Under the pieces are notes generated by a model. It saw only the letters and a program-made list of their open reading frames with translations, searched no databases and was not told where the DNA came from. A stretch of DNA of 64,000 nucleotides from Mariniflexile gromovii (lineage in GTDB: Bacteria > Bacteroidota > Bacteroidia > Flavobacteriales > Flavobacteriaceae), in contig NZ_JAGJCB010000018.1 in assembly GCF_017814435.1 (NCBI RefSeq), positions 1 through 64,000 on the forward strand, written 5' to 3'. A program made the position numbers and the translations under genes. Below are positions 1 through 9,905 of this stretch, piece after piece. How positions within the stretch are numbered: position 1 is the first letter of the stretch; each line of letters opens with the position of its first letter.

Positions 1-93
1 TGATTCTATTTCTTGAACAACCTGAAGCTTAAAAGAAATCGAATAATCTTTTTGAGTACGCTTTACATACCCACTGTTTTCTGGTGTTTTCAT
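1..93 (-). CDS. IS3-family transposase OrfA, N-terminal fragment (cut by window edge)
   Basis: The reverse strand from 93 reads 31 codons beginning MKTPENSGYVKRTQKDYSIS and running open to the window edge. The charged start followed by 'FKLQVVQEIE' resembles the N-terminus of the helix-turn-helix OrfA proteins of IS3-family elements in Flavobacteriaceae, which bind the element ends and are joined to the OrfB integrase by frameshifting. Only the N-terminus is present, so integrity of the element cannot be judged. The start lies about 47 bases inside the putative element end at 140, a normal distance for an IS3 left end. The family call is from memory of similar proteins and rests on few residues. 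Confidence 0.65.
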   Translation of the reverse strand, partial: MKTPENSGYVKRTQKDYSISFKLQVVQEIES

Positions 94-140
94 TACACTA
101 AGGTTTGAGTGTATCGCTATTGCCGGACGGGACAAATACA
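1..140 (-). mobile_element. Terminal part of an IS3-family insertion sequence
   Basis: The reverse strand begins TGTATTTGTCCCGTCC at 140, followed by a short leader and then the OrfA start at 93. A 5' TG terminus just ahead of orfA is what IS3-family ends look like. The other end, the second inverted repeat and any target duplication lie outside the window. The element stops seven bases before the mazG terminator, so it sits in the mazG 3' flank without breaking a visible gene. The exact boundary at 140 is an inference. Confidence 0.5.
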
Positions 141-146
141 GCAATT

Positions 147-180
147 AAAAAAGCTTAAGGTTTCTCAAGCTTTTTTTTTT
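147..180. terminator. Rho-independent terminator, mazG side
   Basis: AAAAAAGCTT (147-156) and AAGCTTTTTT (167-176) form a perfect 10-bp stem around a 10-base loop, with T runs on either strand. It lies 19 bases beyond the mazG stop and probably ends that leftward transcript. It could also insulate mazG from read-through in the other direction. Confidence 0.75.
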
Positions 181-198
181 ATTTCCCATAGTTTCTAA

Positions 199-972
199 TT
201 AAATACGCTTTGCTTCTTCCCAAAACACATCCATTTCAGCCAATGTCATCTCTTTTAAAGGTTTGTTAATTGACTTTGCTTTCTCTTCAAGATATTGAAA
301 GCGTTTTGAGAATTTTTTATTGGTCCGTTCTAAAGCATTTTCCGGATTAATCTTTAGAAAACGGGCATAATTAACCATGGAAAACATTACATCTCCAAAC
401 TCGCTTTCCATAGCATCCTTATCGCCTTTTTCTACTTCAGTTTTAAATTCGGCAAGTTCTTCTTCCACTTTTTCCCAAACTTGATTTGGTTGTTCCCAGT
501 CAAAACCCACGCCTGCTACTTTTTCTTGTATTCTATTGGCTTTAACCAGTGCTGGCAAACTATTTGGAACCCCCTCTAAAACACTTTTTTTCCCTTCTTT
601 CAACTTTAAATTTTCCCAATTGCGCTTAACATCCTCTTCTTTTTCAACGGTTACATCGCCATAAATATGTGGATGCCTACTTATCAATTTTTCACATATA
701 CTATTGCATACATCGCCAATATCAAAATCATTGGTCTCACTTCCTATTTTGGAATAAAACACAATATGAAGCAGTACATCGCCTAATTCCTTTTTAACTT
801 CTTCTAAATCATTATCTAAAATAGCATCACCCAGTTCGTAAGTTTCTTCTATGGTTAAATGCCGCAATGTTTCCATGGTTTGTTTTTTATCCCATGGGCA
901 CTGGGCTCGTAACTCGTCCATGATTGTTAATAATCTATCAAAAGCTTTAAGTTGTTCCTTTCTACTATTCAT
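199..972 (-). CDS. mazG: Nucleoside triphosphate pyrophosphohydrolase MazG
   Basis: This 257-residue protein is a full-length two-domain MazG. It hydrolyses (d)NTPs to NMP and pyrophosphate in the cytoplasm, a house-cleaning role that also influences ppGpp levels. The N-terminal half carries the family start 'LDELRAQCPWDKKQT'-like block (about residues 18-32) and the metal-binding EExxE motif in 'IEETYELGD' (about 41-49), followed by 'KKELGDVLLHIVFYS'. The second copy has 'EEELAEFK' and 'EFGDVMFSMVNYARF'. ATG at 972 matches the usual family N-terminus. It stands alone between an IS end and a divergent secreted-protein gene, with a terminator just downstream. Identification is secure. Confidence 0.96.
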   Translation of the reverse strand: MNSRKEQLKAFDRLLTIMDELRAQCPWDKKQTMETLRHLTIEETYELGDAILDNDLEEVKKELGDVLLHIVFYSKIGSETNDFDIGDVCNSICEKLISRHPHIYGDVTVEKEEDVKRNWENLKLKEGKKSVLEGVPNSLPALVKANRIQEKVAGVGFDWEQPNQVWEKVEEELAEFKTEVEKGDKDAMESEFGDVMFSMVNYARFLKINPENALERTNKKFSKRFQYLEEKAKSINKPLKEMTLAEMDVFWEEAKRI

Positions 973-1198
973 ATATATTTCTTTAATGGATGCTTTTTAT
1001 ATTTTATAGAAAAGTAAATGTATTAAATATGACAGAGAATAGTGTATTAATATTATTTTCAATTTGTGATGAACCGTAAAAATTTTAATCCGTACATCGA
1101 AAAAAAACTAAAACCATCAAAATATATTATATTTTTTACTATTTTGTAAGGATAAGTCTCTCATATATAATTTCTGTTTATTAATCTTAAATTAAAAT

Positions 1199-1873
1199 AT
1201 GATGAACAAAATCATTTTTTTTCTACTTTTCACACCAACATTATTTGCTCAAGTTGGTATAGGAATTACAACTCCCACAGCAACACTTGATGTTAACGGC
1301 ACAGTCCGAATTAGAAGCACTACAAATGAAACCGATGTAGATGTTATTAATGATTCTATTTTAGTGGTATCTAAATCTGGAAATATTAATAGCGTTAAAG
1401 GTGTCGATATCATAAACGCTACGTTACCCAGTATGGTTAGGGCTTCTTTTTCAAGTGGTGGAAATATTTCTCACAACATAGTTTCAGGCAGCTCTATAAT
1501 TAAATTTAATAACGAACTGACTGATTATAATAATGAATTTGATACTGCTACAAACACATTTACGGCAAAACAAGACGGTATTTATAGCATTAGCGCACAA
1601 ATAAAACTTAATTCTTCAATTAGTGTGAGTACAAACTTTGGTTTAGGAATTTATAAAAATAATGTTTTAATAGCTGAACAAAACTTTCTCAGCGTTGTTG
1701 TGAGCATATTAAGTGTTAATATTAATGTATCACCACCCATTCGATATATTTCGACTATATTGGATTTAGCATCAAACGACACTATCACTTTTAAAGTAAG
1801 TTCAACCCTTGCTACGGTCAATATTTTAGGAACATCCTCTGATAGTTATTGTGCAATTTATCAATTAAGGTAA
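1199..1873 (+). CDS. Secreted protein with C1q/TNF-like jelly-roll domain, function unknown
   Basis: A 224-residue protein (223 if the second of two adjacent ATGs is used). Residues 1-18 are a signal peptide ending FAQ. It is followed by 'VGIGITTPTATLDVNGTVRIR', the repeat-like opening seen in many secreted Bacteroidota proteins related to phage-tail and adhesin repeats. The C-terminal 130 residues look like a C1q/TNF-like beta sandwich: 'FTAKQDGIYSISAQIKL', 'GIYKNNVLIAEQNF' and 'SSDSYCAIYQLR' match the usual strand order. Such proteins are exported and often surface-associated, but no ligand can be deduced. There is no sorting tail and no operon partner. The fold call comes from pattern memory. 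Confidence 0.7.
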   Translation: MMNKIIFFLLFTPTLFAQVGIGITTPTATLDVNGTVRIRSTTNETDVDVINDSILVVSKSGNINSVKGVDIINATLPSMVRASFSSGGNISHNIVSGSSIIKFNNELTDYNNEFDTATNTFTAKQDGIYSISAQIKLNSSISVSTNFGLGIYKNNVLIAEQNFLSVVVSILSVNINVSPPIRYISTILDLASNDTITFKVSSTLATVNILGTSSDSYCAIYQLR

Positions 1874-1888
1874 AAAAACCTAAAGCAA

Positions 1889-1914
1889 AAGCCACTACAA
1901 ATATGTAATGGCTT
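1889..1914. terminator. Possible bidirectional terminator between convergent genes
   Basis: AAGCCA..TAC (1889-1898) pairs with GTA.TGGCTT (1905-1914) with one mismatch around a six-base loop. It lies between the convergent C1q-like gene and the aconitase gene. T runs are weak on both sides, so this is tentative. Confidence 0.4.
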
Positions 1915-1941
1915 ATGTTTATGTAATAACTTGTAAATTTA

Positions 1942-4218
1942 TTAAGAGGCTTTATTATTTTCCTTTTTAATTAAGTTTAAAGCAGATCCTTCATTATACC
2001 ATGCTATTTGTGCAGCATTATAGGTATGATTCAATTTGATGTTATCTTTACTACCATCTGCATGTACAGCTTCCAGTGTTAATTGTTTATCGGGAGCAAA
2101 CTCATTTAAATCCAAAAAGTTGAATGTATCATCTTCTTGAATTAAATCATAATCGGCTTCATTAGCAAACGTTAATCCTAACATACCTTGTTTTTTAAGG
2201 TTTGTTTCATGAATACGGGCAAACGATTTTACAATAACCGCAGCAACTCCTAAAAAGCGAGGTTCCATAGCTGCATGTTCACGTGAAGACCCTTCACCAT
2301 AATTATGATCTCCCACAACAATGGTTTTAATGCCTTTAGCTTTGTATTGACGTTGTACATCTGGCACACCACCGTATTCACCCGTTAATTGATTTTTAAC
2401 AAAATTTGTTTTTTGGTTATAGGCATTTACCGCACCAATTAAACAGTTGTTTGAAATATTATCTAAATGCCCACGGAAACGCAACCAAGGTCCAGCCATA
2501 CTAATATGGTCGGTTGTACATTTACCGAATGCTTTTATTAATAATTTAGCGCCTTTTATAGTGTTTCCTATAGGTTCGAAAGGCTCTAATAATTGTAAAC
2601 GCTCTGAAGTTGGAGACACATTTACTTGCACATGACTACCATCTTCTTCAGGAGCCAAATAGCCATTATCTTTAACTTCAAAACCTTTTGGAGGTAGTTC
2701 CCATCCCGTTGGCTCTTCGAACATGACTTCTTCACCATTTTCGCTGATAAGCTTATCCGTCATAGGGTTGAAATCCAAACGCCCTGCAATGGCAATAGCC
2801 GCTGTAATTTCTGGTGAAGCCACAAAAGCATGTGTATTTGGGTTTCCATCGGCACGCTTCGCAAAGTTTCTATTGAATGAATGCACGATGCTATTCTTTG
2901 GAGCATTTTTCGGATCGCTATATCTAGCCCACTGCCCAATACAAGGGCCACAGGCATTGGTGAAAATTTTTGCGTCTAATTTTTCAAATACTTGAAGAAT
3001 ACCGTCTCTTTCAGCAGTATATCTTACTTGTTCAGAACCTGGATTAATACCCAGTTCAGATTTCATTTTAATGCCCTTATCTAAAGCTTGTTGTGCAATA
3101 GATGCGGCACGCGATAAATCTTCATACGATGAATTGGTACAAGATCCAATCAATCCCCATTCTACGGCAATTGGCCAATCGTTAGCAGTTGCTTTCTCCT
3201 TCATTTCTTTACCAACATTCGTTGATAAATCTGGAGTAAACGGACCATTTAACAAAGGTCCTAGTTCTGATAAGTTGATTTCAATAACCTGATCGAAATA
3301 TTTTTCTGGTGAAGCATAAACTTCGGGATCGGCAGTTAAATATTCTTTAACTTTATTAGCAGCATCGGCAACATCTGCTCTATCGGTAGAACGTAAATAG
3401 CGCTCCATAGATTCATCATAACCAAAAGTTGATGTGGTAGCACCTATTTCTGCACCCATATTACAAATGGTTCCTTTACCGGTACAGGACATGGCTGTTG
3501 CTCCAGGTCCAAAATACTCTACAATCGCTCCGGTACCACCTTTAACGGTTAAAATTTCGGCTACTTTTAAAATAACATCTTTTGGTGCTGTCCAACCCGA
3601 TAATTTACCTGTTAACTTCACTCCTATTAACTTAGGGAATTTAAGTTCCCAAGCCATACCTGCCATTACATCAACCGCATCTGCTCCACCAACACCAATA
3701 GCAACCATACCTAAACCACCTGCGTTAACGGTATGGGAATCGGTACCAATCATCATCCCTCCAGGGAATGCATAATTTTCCAATACTACTTGGTGGATAA
3801 TACCGGCACCTGGTTTCCAGAAACCAATTCCGTATTTATTTGAAACCGACTCTAAGAAATTAAACACCTCACTACTTACGCTATTGGCATGTTTTAAATC
3901 GACTGCCGCACCTTCTTTAGCTTGTATTAAGTGATCGCAATGCACCGTAGTGGGAACAGCAACTTTGCTTTTTCCAGCTTGCATAAACTGTAATAACGCC
4001 ATTTGAGCTGTTGCGTCTTGACATGCAATTCTATCAGGAGCAAAATCTACATAATCCTTGCCTCTTTCAAAAGCTGTTGTTGCGTTTCCATCCCATAGAT
4101 GATTGTATAATATTTTTTCAGATAATGTTAGTGGTTTACCAACAATGTCTCGGGCAACATCTACGCGTTCTTTCATTCTAGCGTAAACCCCTTTTATCAT
4201 ATCAATGTCAAATGCCAT
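1942..4218 (-). CDS. acnA: Aconitate hydratase, AcnA/mitochondrial type
   Basis: Interconverts citrate and isocitrate in the TCA cycle with a [4Fe-4S] cluster. The three cluster cysteines are visible: Cys360 in '[10 protein letters not shown]' and Cys423/Cys426 in '[10 protein letters not shown]'. Their 63-residue spacing equals that of mitochondrial aconitase. The C-terminal swivel domain has the substrate loop '[10 protein letters not shown]'. I start at ATG 4218 ([10 protein letters not shown], 758 residues), because the 18 residues upstream of it do not look like family sequence. The gene is followed by a second, unrelated-architecture aconitase on the same strand, with a strong terminator between them, so each is probably transcribed separately. 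Resemblance is to the eukaryotic mitochondrial enzyme more than to E. coli AcnA. Confidence 0.95.
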   Translation of the reverse strand: MAFDIDMIKGVYARMKERVDVARDIVGKPLTLSEKILYNHLWDGNATTAFERGKDYVDFAPDRIACQDATAQMALLQFMQAGKSKVAVPTTVHCDHLIQAKEGAAVDLKHANSVSSEVFNFLESVSNKYGIGFWKPGAGIIHQVVLENYAFPGGMMIGTDSHTVNAGGLGMVAIGVGGADAVDVMAGMAWELKFPKLIGVKLTGKLSGWTAPKDVILKVAEILTVKGGTGAIVEYFGPGATAMSCTGKGTICNMGAEIGATTSTFGYDESMERYLRSTDRADVADAANKVKEYLTADPEVYASPEKYFDQVIEINLSELGPLLNGPFTPDLSTNVGKEMKEKATANDWPIAVEWGLIGSCTNSSYEDLSRAASIAQQALDKGIKMKSELGINPGSEQVRYTAERDGILQVFEKLDAKIFTNACGPCIGQWARYSDPKNAPKNSIVHSFNRNFAKRADGNPNTHAFVASPEITAAIAIAGRLDFNPMTDKLISENGEEVMFEEPTGWELPPKGFEVKDNGYLAPEEDGSHVQVNVSPTSERLQLLEPFEPIGNTIKGAKLLIKAFGKCTTDHISMAGPWLRFRGHLDNISNNCLIGAVNAYNQKTNFVKNQLTGEYGGVPDVQRQYKAKGIKTIVVGDHNYGEGSSREHAAMEPRFLGVAAVIVKSFARIHETNLKKQGMLGLTFANEADYDLIQEDDTFNFLDLNEFAPDKQLTLEAVHADGSKDNIKLNHTYNAAQIAWYNEGSALNLIKKENNKAS

Positions 4219-4370
4219 AAATTTTATTTTTTCAATTTTGATTAACACAAGATACGAAATATAGAAGGGCAATAAAAATTGATTTCTACTTTTAATGATT
4301 TTTTACAACATTACTATATTAATCGTCTAATTATTGTTTAAAAAAAGTAATCATTTCACAGTGCAAAAAA

Positions 4371-4400
4371 AAAAAGCCCGAGCATAAAACTCGGGCTTTT
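4371..4400 (-). terminator. Strong rho-independent terminator after acnB
   Basis: AAAAGCCCGAG (4372-4382) pairs perfectly with CTCGGGCTTTT (4390-4400) around a seven-base loop. On the reverse strand it is followed by about ten T residues. It sits 25 bases past the acnB stop and separates acnB from acnA. Confidence 0.93.
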
Positions 4401-4424
4401 GAATTACGTTTATATAAATCAAGA

Positions 4425-7202
4425 TTACTTCACTAGTAATTTACTTGAAGGTTTAAACTTGGTTAAGTTAATGCCAACTACAGCAGCTTGATATTCAGCT
4501 AAATTAGGTGTTCTACCTAAAACTGTAGATAAAACAACAACTGGCGTTGACGATAATAAAGATTCACCCTTTTTCTCACCAGAATCTTTCACCACTCTTC
4601 CTTGGAATAAGCGTGTGGATGTCGCCATTACAGTATCACCTGGTTCTGCTTTTTCTTGGTTACCCATACACAAGTTACAACCTGGACGCTCTAAGTACAG
4701 CATATTTTCATATTTAGTACGAGCTGCAGCTTTAGGGTCGTTGTCATCAAACTCAAAACCAGAGTATTTTTGTAAAACTTCCCAATCGCCTTCTGCTCTT
4801 AACTCATCTACAATATTATATGTAGGAGGCGCTACTACTAGAGGTGCTTTAAACTCAACTTTTCCTTGTTGCGACTCAATATTTTTCAACATTTGAGCTA
4901 ATATTTTCATATCACCTTTGTGAACCATACAAGATCCTACAAAGCCTAAATCTACTTTTTTAGTACCACCATAAAAAGACAATGGTCTGATAGTATCATG
5001 CGTATAACGTTTAGAAACATCATCGTTATATACATCTGGATCAGCAATCATTGGTTCTTCTATTTTATCAAGATCAATAACAACTTCTGCAAAATACTTA
5101 GCATAGGCATCTGGGGTTAATGCTGGTTTTTCACCAGATTTAATCTCAGCTATTCGTTTATCAGCAATGGCAACCAAACCTTTAAGAACTTGCAATTTAT
5201 TATCCATCCCTTTATCAATCATGATTTGGATTCTTTCCTTTGCAATCTCTAAAGATTCAATTAAAGTAGCATCTTCAGAAATACAGATAGAGGCTTTTGC
5301 TTTCATTTCTGCAGTCCAATCTGTAAATGTGAATGCCTGATCTGCTGTAAGTGTTCCTAAATGAACCTCAATCACTCTACCTTGGAATACATTATCTCCA
5401 CCAAATTGCGAAAGCATTTGAGATTGCGTTGCATGAACAACATCACGGAAATCCATGTAATCTTTCATAGTTCCTTTAAAAGTCACTTTTACAGATTGTG
5501 GAATTGGCATGGTAGCTTCACCAGTAGCAAGTGCTAAAGCAACTGTTCCAGAATCGGCACCAAAAGCAACACCTTTAGACATTCTTGTATGAGAATCTCC
5601 ACCAATAATTATTGCCCAATCATCAACCGTAATATCATTCAAAACTTTATGGATTACATCCGTCATAGCATGATATTCTCCTTTAGGATCGCGCGCAGTA
5701 ATTAAACCAAAATCGTTCATGAACTTCATTAACTTTGGAATATTTGCTTTCGATTTATTGTCCCAAACAGAAGCTGTATGGCATCCAGATTGGTAAGCAC
5801 CGTCCACAATAGGCGAAATAACCTTAGCTGCCATAGATTCAAGCTCTTGAGCGGTCATTAAACCTGTGGTATCTTGCGAACCAACAATATTTACCTCTAC
5901 ACGAACATCCGATCCTGCATGCAATACTTTTCCGGGTGTATTACCAACAGCATTTTTATTGAATATTTTTTCAACAGCCGTAAGACCTTGGCCTTCAATA
6001 GAAATCTCTTTTGATGGTGCATACACTTGAGGAATATCAATTCCTAAAGTTTTAGCTGCAAATGTTTGTAGTTTTTTACCAAATACAATAGCATAAGAAC
6101 CTCCCGCTTTGATAAACTCCACTTTTTGTGGTGTTAATGAAGCCGAAATATCCATTAACTCTTGATTGCCCTTGTATAACTTTTTCTCTTTTGTGTTTAT
6201 TGTTAAAACCGTACCTGTTTCAACAGAATATTTTTGCTCTAATACAGGTTCTCCATCGGCACCCATAATGGTATTGCCATCAGCATCTTTTTGCTTTACC
6301 CAGTTTTGTAAATCAATTCCAATACCTCCTGTTACACCAACTGTAGTTAAGAAAATTGGAGAAATACCGTTAGTACCTGCAATAATTGGAGCTATATTGA
6401 TAAAAGGCACATACGGACTTGCTTGAACACCTGTCCATAAAGCCACATTGTTTACACCTGACATTCTTGAAGAACCAACTCCCATGGTTCCTTTTTCGGC
6501 AATTAACATCACACGTTTGTCTGGATGCTGCTCTTTTAATTTTAAAAGATTCTTTTGCATTTCTTTATTATGCTCAAAGATACACTGACCGTGCAACTCA
6601 CGATCAGATCTTGAATGCGCATCACCACCAGGCGAAAGTAAATCGGTAGAAATATCACCAATACCCGCAATAAATGTCACGATATCTATTTTCTCATCAA
6701 TCTCTGGAAGTTTTGTAAAAAACTCTGCTTGGGCATAGCTTTCCAAAATATCTTTAGCAATAGCGCTATCGCTTTTATAAGCTTCCTTTAAACGATACAT
6801 GTCTGCCTCATAAAGGTAAACTTGTGTTTTTAAAACTTCGGCAGCCGCTTTGGCTTTTGCTTCATCATCACCTAAAGCGATATCAAGTAACACTTCAATA
6901 GAAGGCCCCCCTTTCATATGTGATAACAACTCTAAAGCAAAGGCAGGTGAAATTTCTTTAACTAAAGATTCACCAAGAATGATCTCTTTTAAAAATTTAG
7001 CTTTTGCTCCTGCTGCACTGGTAGTACCTGGCACAACATTGTAAATGAAAAAGTTAAGAGAATCTTCTCTATACTTGTTATCTAAATCTTTAATTTGCTC
7101 AATAATTGCGCTTAACAATTCGGCACTTTCAATTGGCTTTGGACTTAGCCCTTGAGCTTTTCTTTCTTCAATCTCCTTGATGTAATCATTGTAAATGTTC
7201 AT
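4425..7202 (-). CDS. acnB: Bifunctional aconitate hydratase 2 / 2-methylisocitrate dehydratase
   Basis: A 925-residue AcnB, longer than the roughly 865 residues of E. coli AcnB. It should interconvert citrate and isocitrate and may also hydrate 2-methyl-cis-aconitate. Domain order is the AcnB order: an alpha-helical HEAT-like N-terminus (about 1-160), then the swivel domain, then the catalytic domains. Cluster ligands are Cys758 in 'GFVGSCMVHKGD' and Cys842/Cys845 in 'ERPGCNLCMGNQ'. The 84-residue gap between them is longer than the 59 in E. coli, so the extra length lies partly there. It is preceded by a 290-base gap after the moxR operon, with no clear promoter found. No prp genes are nearby, so the methylisocitrate role is only by family. 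Confidence 0.95.
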   Translation of the reverse strand: MNIYNDYIKEIEERKAQGLSPKPIESAELLSAIIEQIKDLDNKYREDSLNFFIYNVVPGTTSAAGAKAKFLKEIILGESLVKEISPAFALELLSHMKGGPSIEVLLDIALGDDEAKAKAAAEVLKTQVYLYEADMYRLKEAYKSDSAIAKDILESYAQAEFFTKLPEIDEKIDIVTFIAGIGDISTDLLSPGGDAHSRSDRELHGQCIFEHNKEMQKNLLKLKEQHPDKRVMLIAEKGTMGVGSSRMSGVNNVALWTGVQASPYVPFINIAPIIAGTNGISPIFLTTVGVTGGIGIDLQNWVKQKDADGNTIMGADGEPVLEQKYSVETGTVLTINTKEKKLYKGNQELMDISASLTPQKVEFIKAGGSYAIVFGKKLQTFAAKTLGIDIPQVYAPSKEISIEGQGLTAVEKIFNKNAVGNTPGKVLHAGSDVRVEVNIVGSQDTTGLMTAQELESMAAKVISPIVDGAYQSGCHTASVWDNKSKANIPKLMKFMNDFGLITARDPKGEYHAMTDVIHKVLNDITVDDWAIIIGGDSHTRMSKGVAFGADSGTVALALATGEATMPIPQSVKVTFKGTMKDYMDFRDVVHATQSQMLSQFGGDNVFQGRVIEVHLGTLTADQAFTFTDWTAEMKAKASICISEDATLIESLEIAKERIQIMIDKGMDNKLQVLKGLVAIADKRIAEIKSGEKPALTPDAYAKYFAEVVIDLDKIEEPMIADPDVYNDDVSKRYTHDTIRPLSFYGGTKKVDLGFVGSCMVHKGDMKILAQMLKNIESQQGKVEFKAPLVVAPPTYNIVDELRAEGDWEVLQKYSGFEFDDNDPKAAARTKYENMLYLERPGCNLCMGNQEKAEPGDTVMATSTRLFQGRVVKDSGEKKGESLLSSTPVVVLSTVLGRTPNLAEYQAAVVGINLTKFKPSSKLLVK

Positions 7203-7492
7203 ATTGGAAAGTCTTTTCGTTTTTTTAGCTTTTTATAAACACACTAGCTGTAAGCCCAGTAAACTGATTACAGACTTTAATATTCATGTTAAAAGCCCTA
7301 ATTATAGTTGTTAGTTCATTTTAAAAGTGATGCAAAATACTAAATAAATACAAAGTTTTGAAAATAAAACACGGAATGCTACACACAACAATATTAAATT
7401 ATTATAGTACTATTATTTTTTAATATGATTTGTGTTTTTTTAATGAAATCAACAAAAAAATGATGATTTAATAACGCTTTAATATTAAAGAA

Positions 7493-8446
7493 TTAAAAAA
7501 GACTATTTATAATTTGTATCTCTGAAATTCCTTCAGCTTCCGCTTTGTAGTTTTTAATAATTCTATGCCTTAAAATACTATGTGCTACCGCTTGTACGTT
7601 TTCAATATCTGGAGAAAATTTACCATGTATAGCGGCATGTGTTTTGGCTGCTAAAATTAAGTTTTGTGAAGCTCTTGGTCCTGCTCCCCAATCGATGTAG
7701 TTTTTAACCAAATCGTTAGCAGCATCGCCATTTGGTCTTGTTTTACCAACCATAGCCACGGCATATTCAATAACATTATCGGCTACTGGTATTCTTCTTA
7801 TTAAATGTTGAAAATCTATTATTTCCTTTGCAGAAAAAAGTGCATTCACTTTAGCTTGTGTATCTGTAGTAGTTGCTTTTACAACATCAACTTCTTCTTG
7901 AAATGATGGATAATCTAAATTTATTGCGAACATAAAACGGTCTAACTGTGCTTCAGGCAACGGATAAGTTCCTTCTTGCTCAATTGGGTTTTGAGTTGCT
8001 AAAACAAAATAAGGTAATTCCAATTTATAGTGATGCCCTGCAACGGTTACGGCACGCTCCTGCATGGCTTCCAATAAAGCTGCTTGGGTTTTTGGCGGTG
8101 TTCTGTTAATCTCATCTGCCAAAATAATATTTGAAAAAATAGGGCCTTTTATAAATTTAAAATGGCGGTCTTCATCCAATATCTCACTACCAAGAATATC
8201 ACTCGGCATTAAATCTGGGGTGAATTGAATGCGTTTAAAATCGAGTCCTAAAGCTTGTGCAATGGTATTTACCATTAAGGTTTTTGCTAAACCAGGAACA
8301 CCAATAAGCAAAGAGTGACCACCAGAAAAAATAGAAATCAATATTTGATTAACTACTTCATCTTGACCAACAATAACTTTGGCAATTTCGGTTTTTAAAT
8401 CTTTATATCGTTTTACAAATTGTTCAATCGCAGCTACATCAGACAT
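7493..8446 (-). CDS. MoxR-family AAA+ ATPase
   Basis: A 317-residue MoxR-type AAA+ ATPase, cytoplasmic, thought to act as a chaperone that activates or assembles partner complexes, often with VWA proteins. The Walker A motif is GVPGLAKT (49-56). Walker B plus the MoxR signature is 'ILADEINRTPPKTQAALLEA' (from about 108), and sensor 1 is 'LATQNPIEQEGTYPLPEAQ'. It is the last gene of a leftward operon, starting four bases after the third SurA-like gene. No VWA or DUF58 partner is visible downstream, which is unusual for MoxR. Here the neighbours suggest an envelope-related client, but that is inference. Confidence 0.93.
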   Translation of the reverse strand: MSDVAAIEQFVKRYKDLKTEIAKVIVGQDEVVNQILISIFSGGHSLLIGVPGLAKTLMVNTIAQALGLDFKRIQFTPDLMPSDILGSEILDEDRHFKFIKGPIFSNIILADEINRTPPKTQAALLEAMQERAVTVAGHHYKLELPYFVLATQNPIEQEGTYPLPEAQLDRFMFAINLDYPSFQEEVDVVKATTTDTQAKVNALFSAKEIIDFQHLIRRIPVADNVIEYAVAMVGKTRPNGDAANDLVKNYIDWGAGPRASQNLILAAKTHAAIHGKFSPDIENVQAVAHSILRHRIIKNYKAEAEGISEIQIINSLF

Positions 8447-8450
8447 ATAA

Positions 8451-9905
8451 TTATTTCTTTAACCAGTTGCTAGAAAATTCACAGTTTCTGTATTCCCCGC
8501 TAATTTTTATATAAGTATCTAAGATTTTCTCCTCTTGCCATTTTGCAATTGCCTTTATCTTCTTTTCGTCTAAAGCCAAACTTTTGATTTTCAAATAATC
8601 GCGCGCATAATCTGCTTCATGCTCATTGATTCTATCTGTAACCATTAAAATTTTAAACTTCACTTTGCCAGTTCGGTCTTCTTCTTTTAAAACAAGGCTT
8701 ACTTCATTATCTTTCAAGTTCTGAATTTGCGAATATAATTCTGGTTCCATCCTAGTCAACTCAAAATTATAATCTTGTGTGGTTGGGTTTATAAGTTGGC
8801 CACCATCTCCACGTGTTTCTTTTTCATCACTTGCCTCTCTTGCTGCATCTGCAAACGATATTTTTCCATCAACAATACGTTGTCTAACTTTTTCTAAACG
8901 CTCTTTTGCTTCCTTTACAGCTTCGGTAGAAACCTTAGGTGATAGTAAAATATGGGCTACATCATATTCTTGTCCTCTAATTTTATCACATTGAATGATA
9001 TGGTATCCAAATTCAGTTTCAAAAGGTTCTGATATTTCTCCTTCTTGAAGCGAAAAAGCCACTTGTCTAAACTCCTTAACCATTCGAGGTTGCTTTCTGT
9101 TTAACGTGTATTTTCCACCTTTACTTGCCGACCCAGGATCTTCTGAATACAAAACAGCTTTGGAACGGAAGCTTGCTCCGTTTTCGATGATATCTGCTTT
9201 AAATTCCTTTAACCTGTTAATAACACGTTGTTTTTCTTCTTCAGACACCCTAGGTTCTGCAACTATTTGGGCAACTTTTAATTCGGTACCAAATGTTGGG
9301 CGTTCTTCTTTAGGAATTCTTTCAAAAAAAGCACGTACTTCTTCAGGCGTTATTTCAATGGACTCAACAATTTTAGCTTGCATCTTTTGTGCTAACTGGT
9401 TGGTTTTATTGATTTCAAACATTTCATCTCTAAAAGATTTTTCATCATCCTTTTTGTAGAACTCTAAAAGTTCTTTCATAGATTTCCCAGATTGTGCTAA
9501 AAATTGCTCCACTTGATAGTCTACATTTCTTCTAATTTCAGCGTCTGATACTAATATACTGTCTTGTACTGCTTGATGTGCATACAACTTATCTTCTAAC
9601 AATTTTCCGAATAACTCACAGGGTTTAATACTAGAGGTATTTACACCTTGTGCCTGTAGTTGCAAATAGGCTTTATCAACATCTGAATCCAAAAGAATAT
9701 AATCACCCACAACCGCTGCAACACCATCTACTTTTTTAGCATTTTGGGCTTTAGTTGTGTCTACTTTTTTAGGTGCATCCTCTACTATCTCGTCGTTAAT
9801 TACTTCTTGAGCAGATATATTATTTACTAGCAATAGGGTTATACATAAAAACCCAAGGTGTTTCAAATTATTTATAAATTTCAAATTGTTTATTTTTAAT
9901 AGCAT
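8451..9905 (-). CDS. Periplasmic peptidyl-prolyl isomerase, SurA-like
   Basis: A 484-residue exported chaperone. An N-terminal hydrophobic stretch (about 16-31) ends in NNISAQ, a likely signal cleavage site. A SurA-type N-domain follows ('VAAVVGDYILLDSDVDKAYLQ'), then two parvulin rotamase domains. The first has 'EDPGSASKGGKYTL' and 'GYHIIQCD'; the second has 'AHILLSP', 'SDEKETRGDGGQL' and 'FADAAREASD'. It should help outer-membrane proteins fold. ATG 9905 lies inside the 3' end of the preceding gene (38-base overlap), which implies translational coupling. This member has the most classical SurA architecture of the three in the operon. Confidence 0.92.
   Translation of the reverse strand: MLLKINNLKFINNLKHLGFLCITLLLVNNISAQEVINDEIVEDAPKKVDTTKAQNAKKVDGVAAVVGDYILLDSDVDKAYLQLQAQGVNTSSIKPCELFGKLLEDKLYAHQAVQDSILVSDAEIRRNVDYQVEQFLAQSGKSMKELLEFYKKDDEKSFRDEMFEINKTNQLAQKMQAKIVESIEITPEEVRAFFERIPKEERPTFGTELKVAQIVAEPRVSEEEKQRVINRLKEFKADIIENGASFRSKAVLYSEDPGSASKGGKYTLNRKQPRMVKEFRQVAFSLQEGEISEPFETEFGYHIIQCDKIRGQEYDVAHILLSPKVSTEAVKEAKERLEKVRQRIVDGKISFADAAREASDEKETRGDGGQLINPTTQDYNFELTRMEPELYSQIQNLKDNEVSLVLKEEDRTGKVKFKILMVTDRINEHEADYARDYLKIKSLALDEKKIKAIAKWQEEKILDTYIKISGEYRNCEFSSNWLKK

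Noticed and set aside
2447-3775. Forward ORFs of 60-113 codons inside the aconitase region
   Set aside because: They are opposite-strand shadows of acnA. They have no signal, start context or family pattern, and acnA motifs fill the complementary strand.
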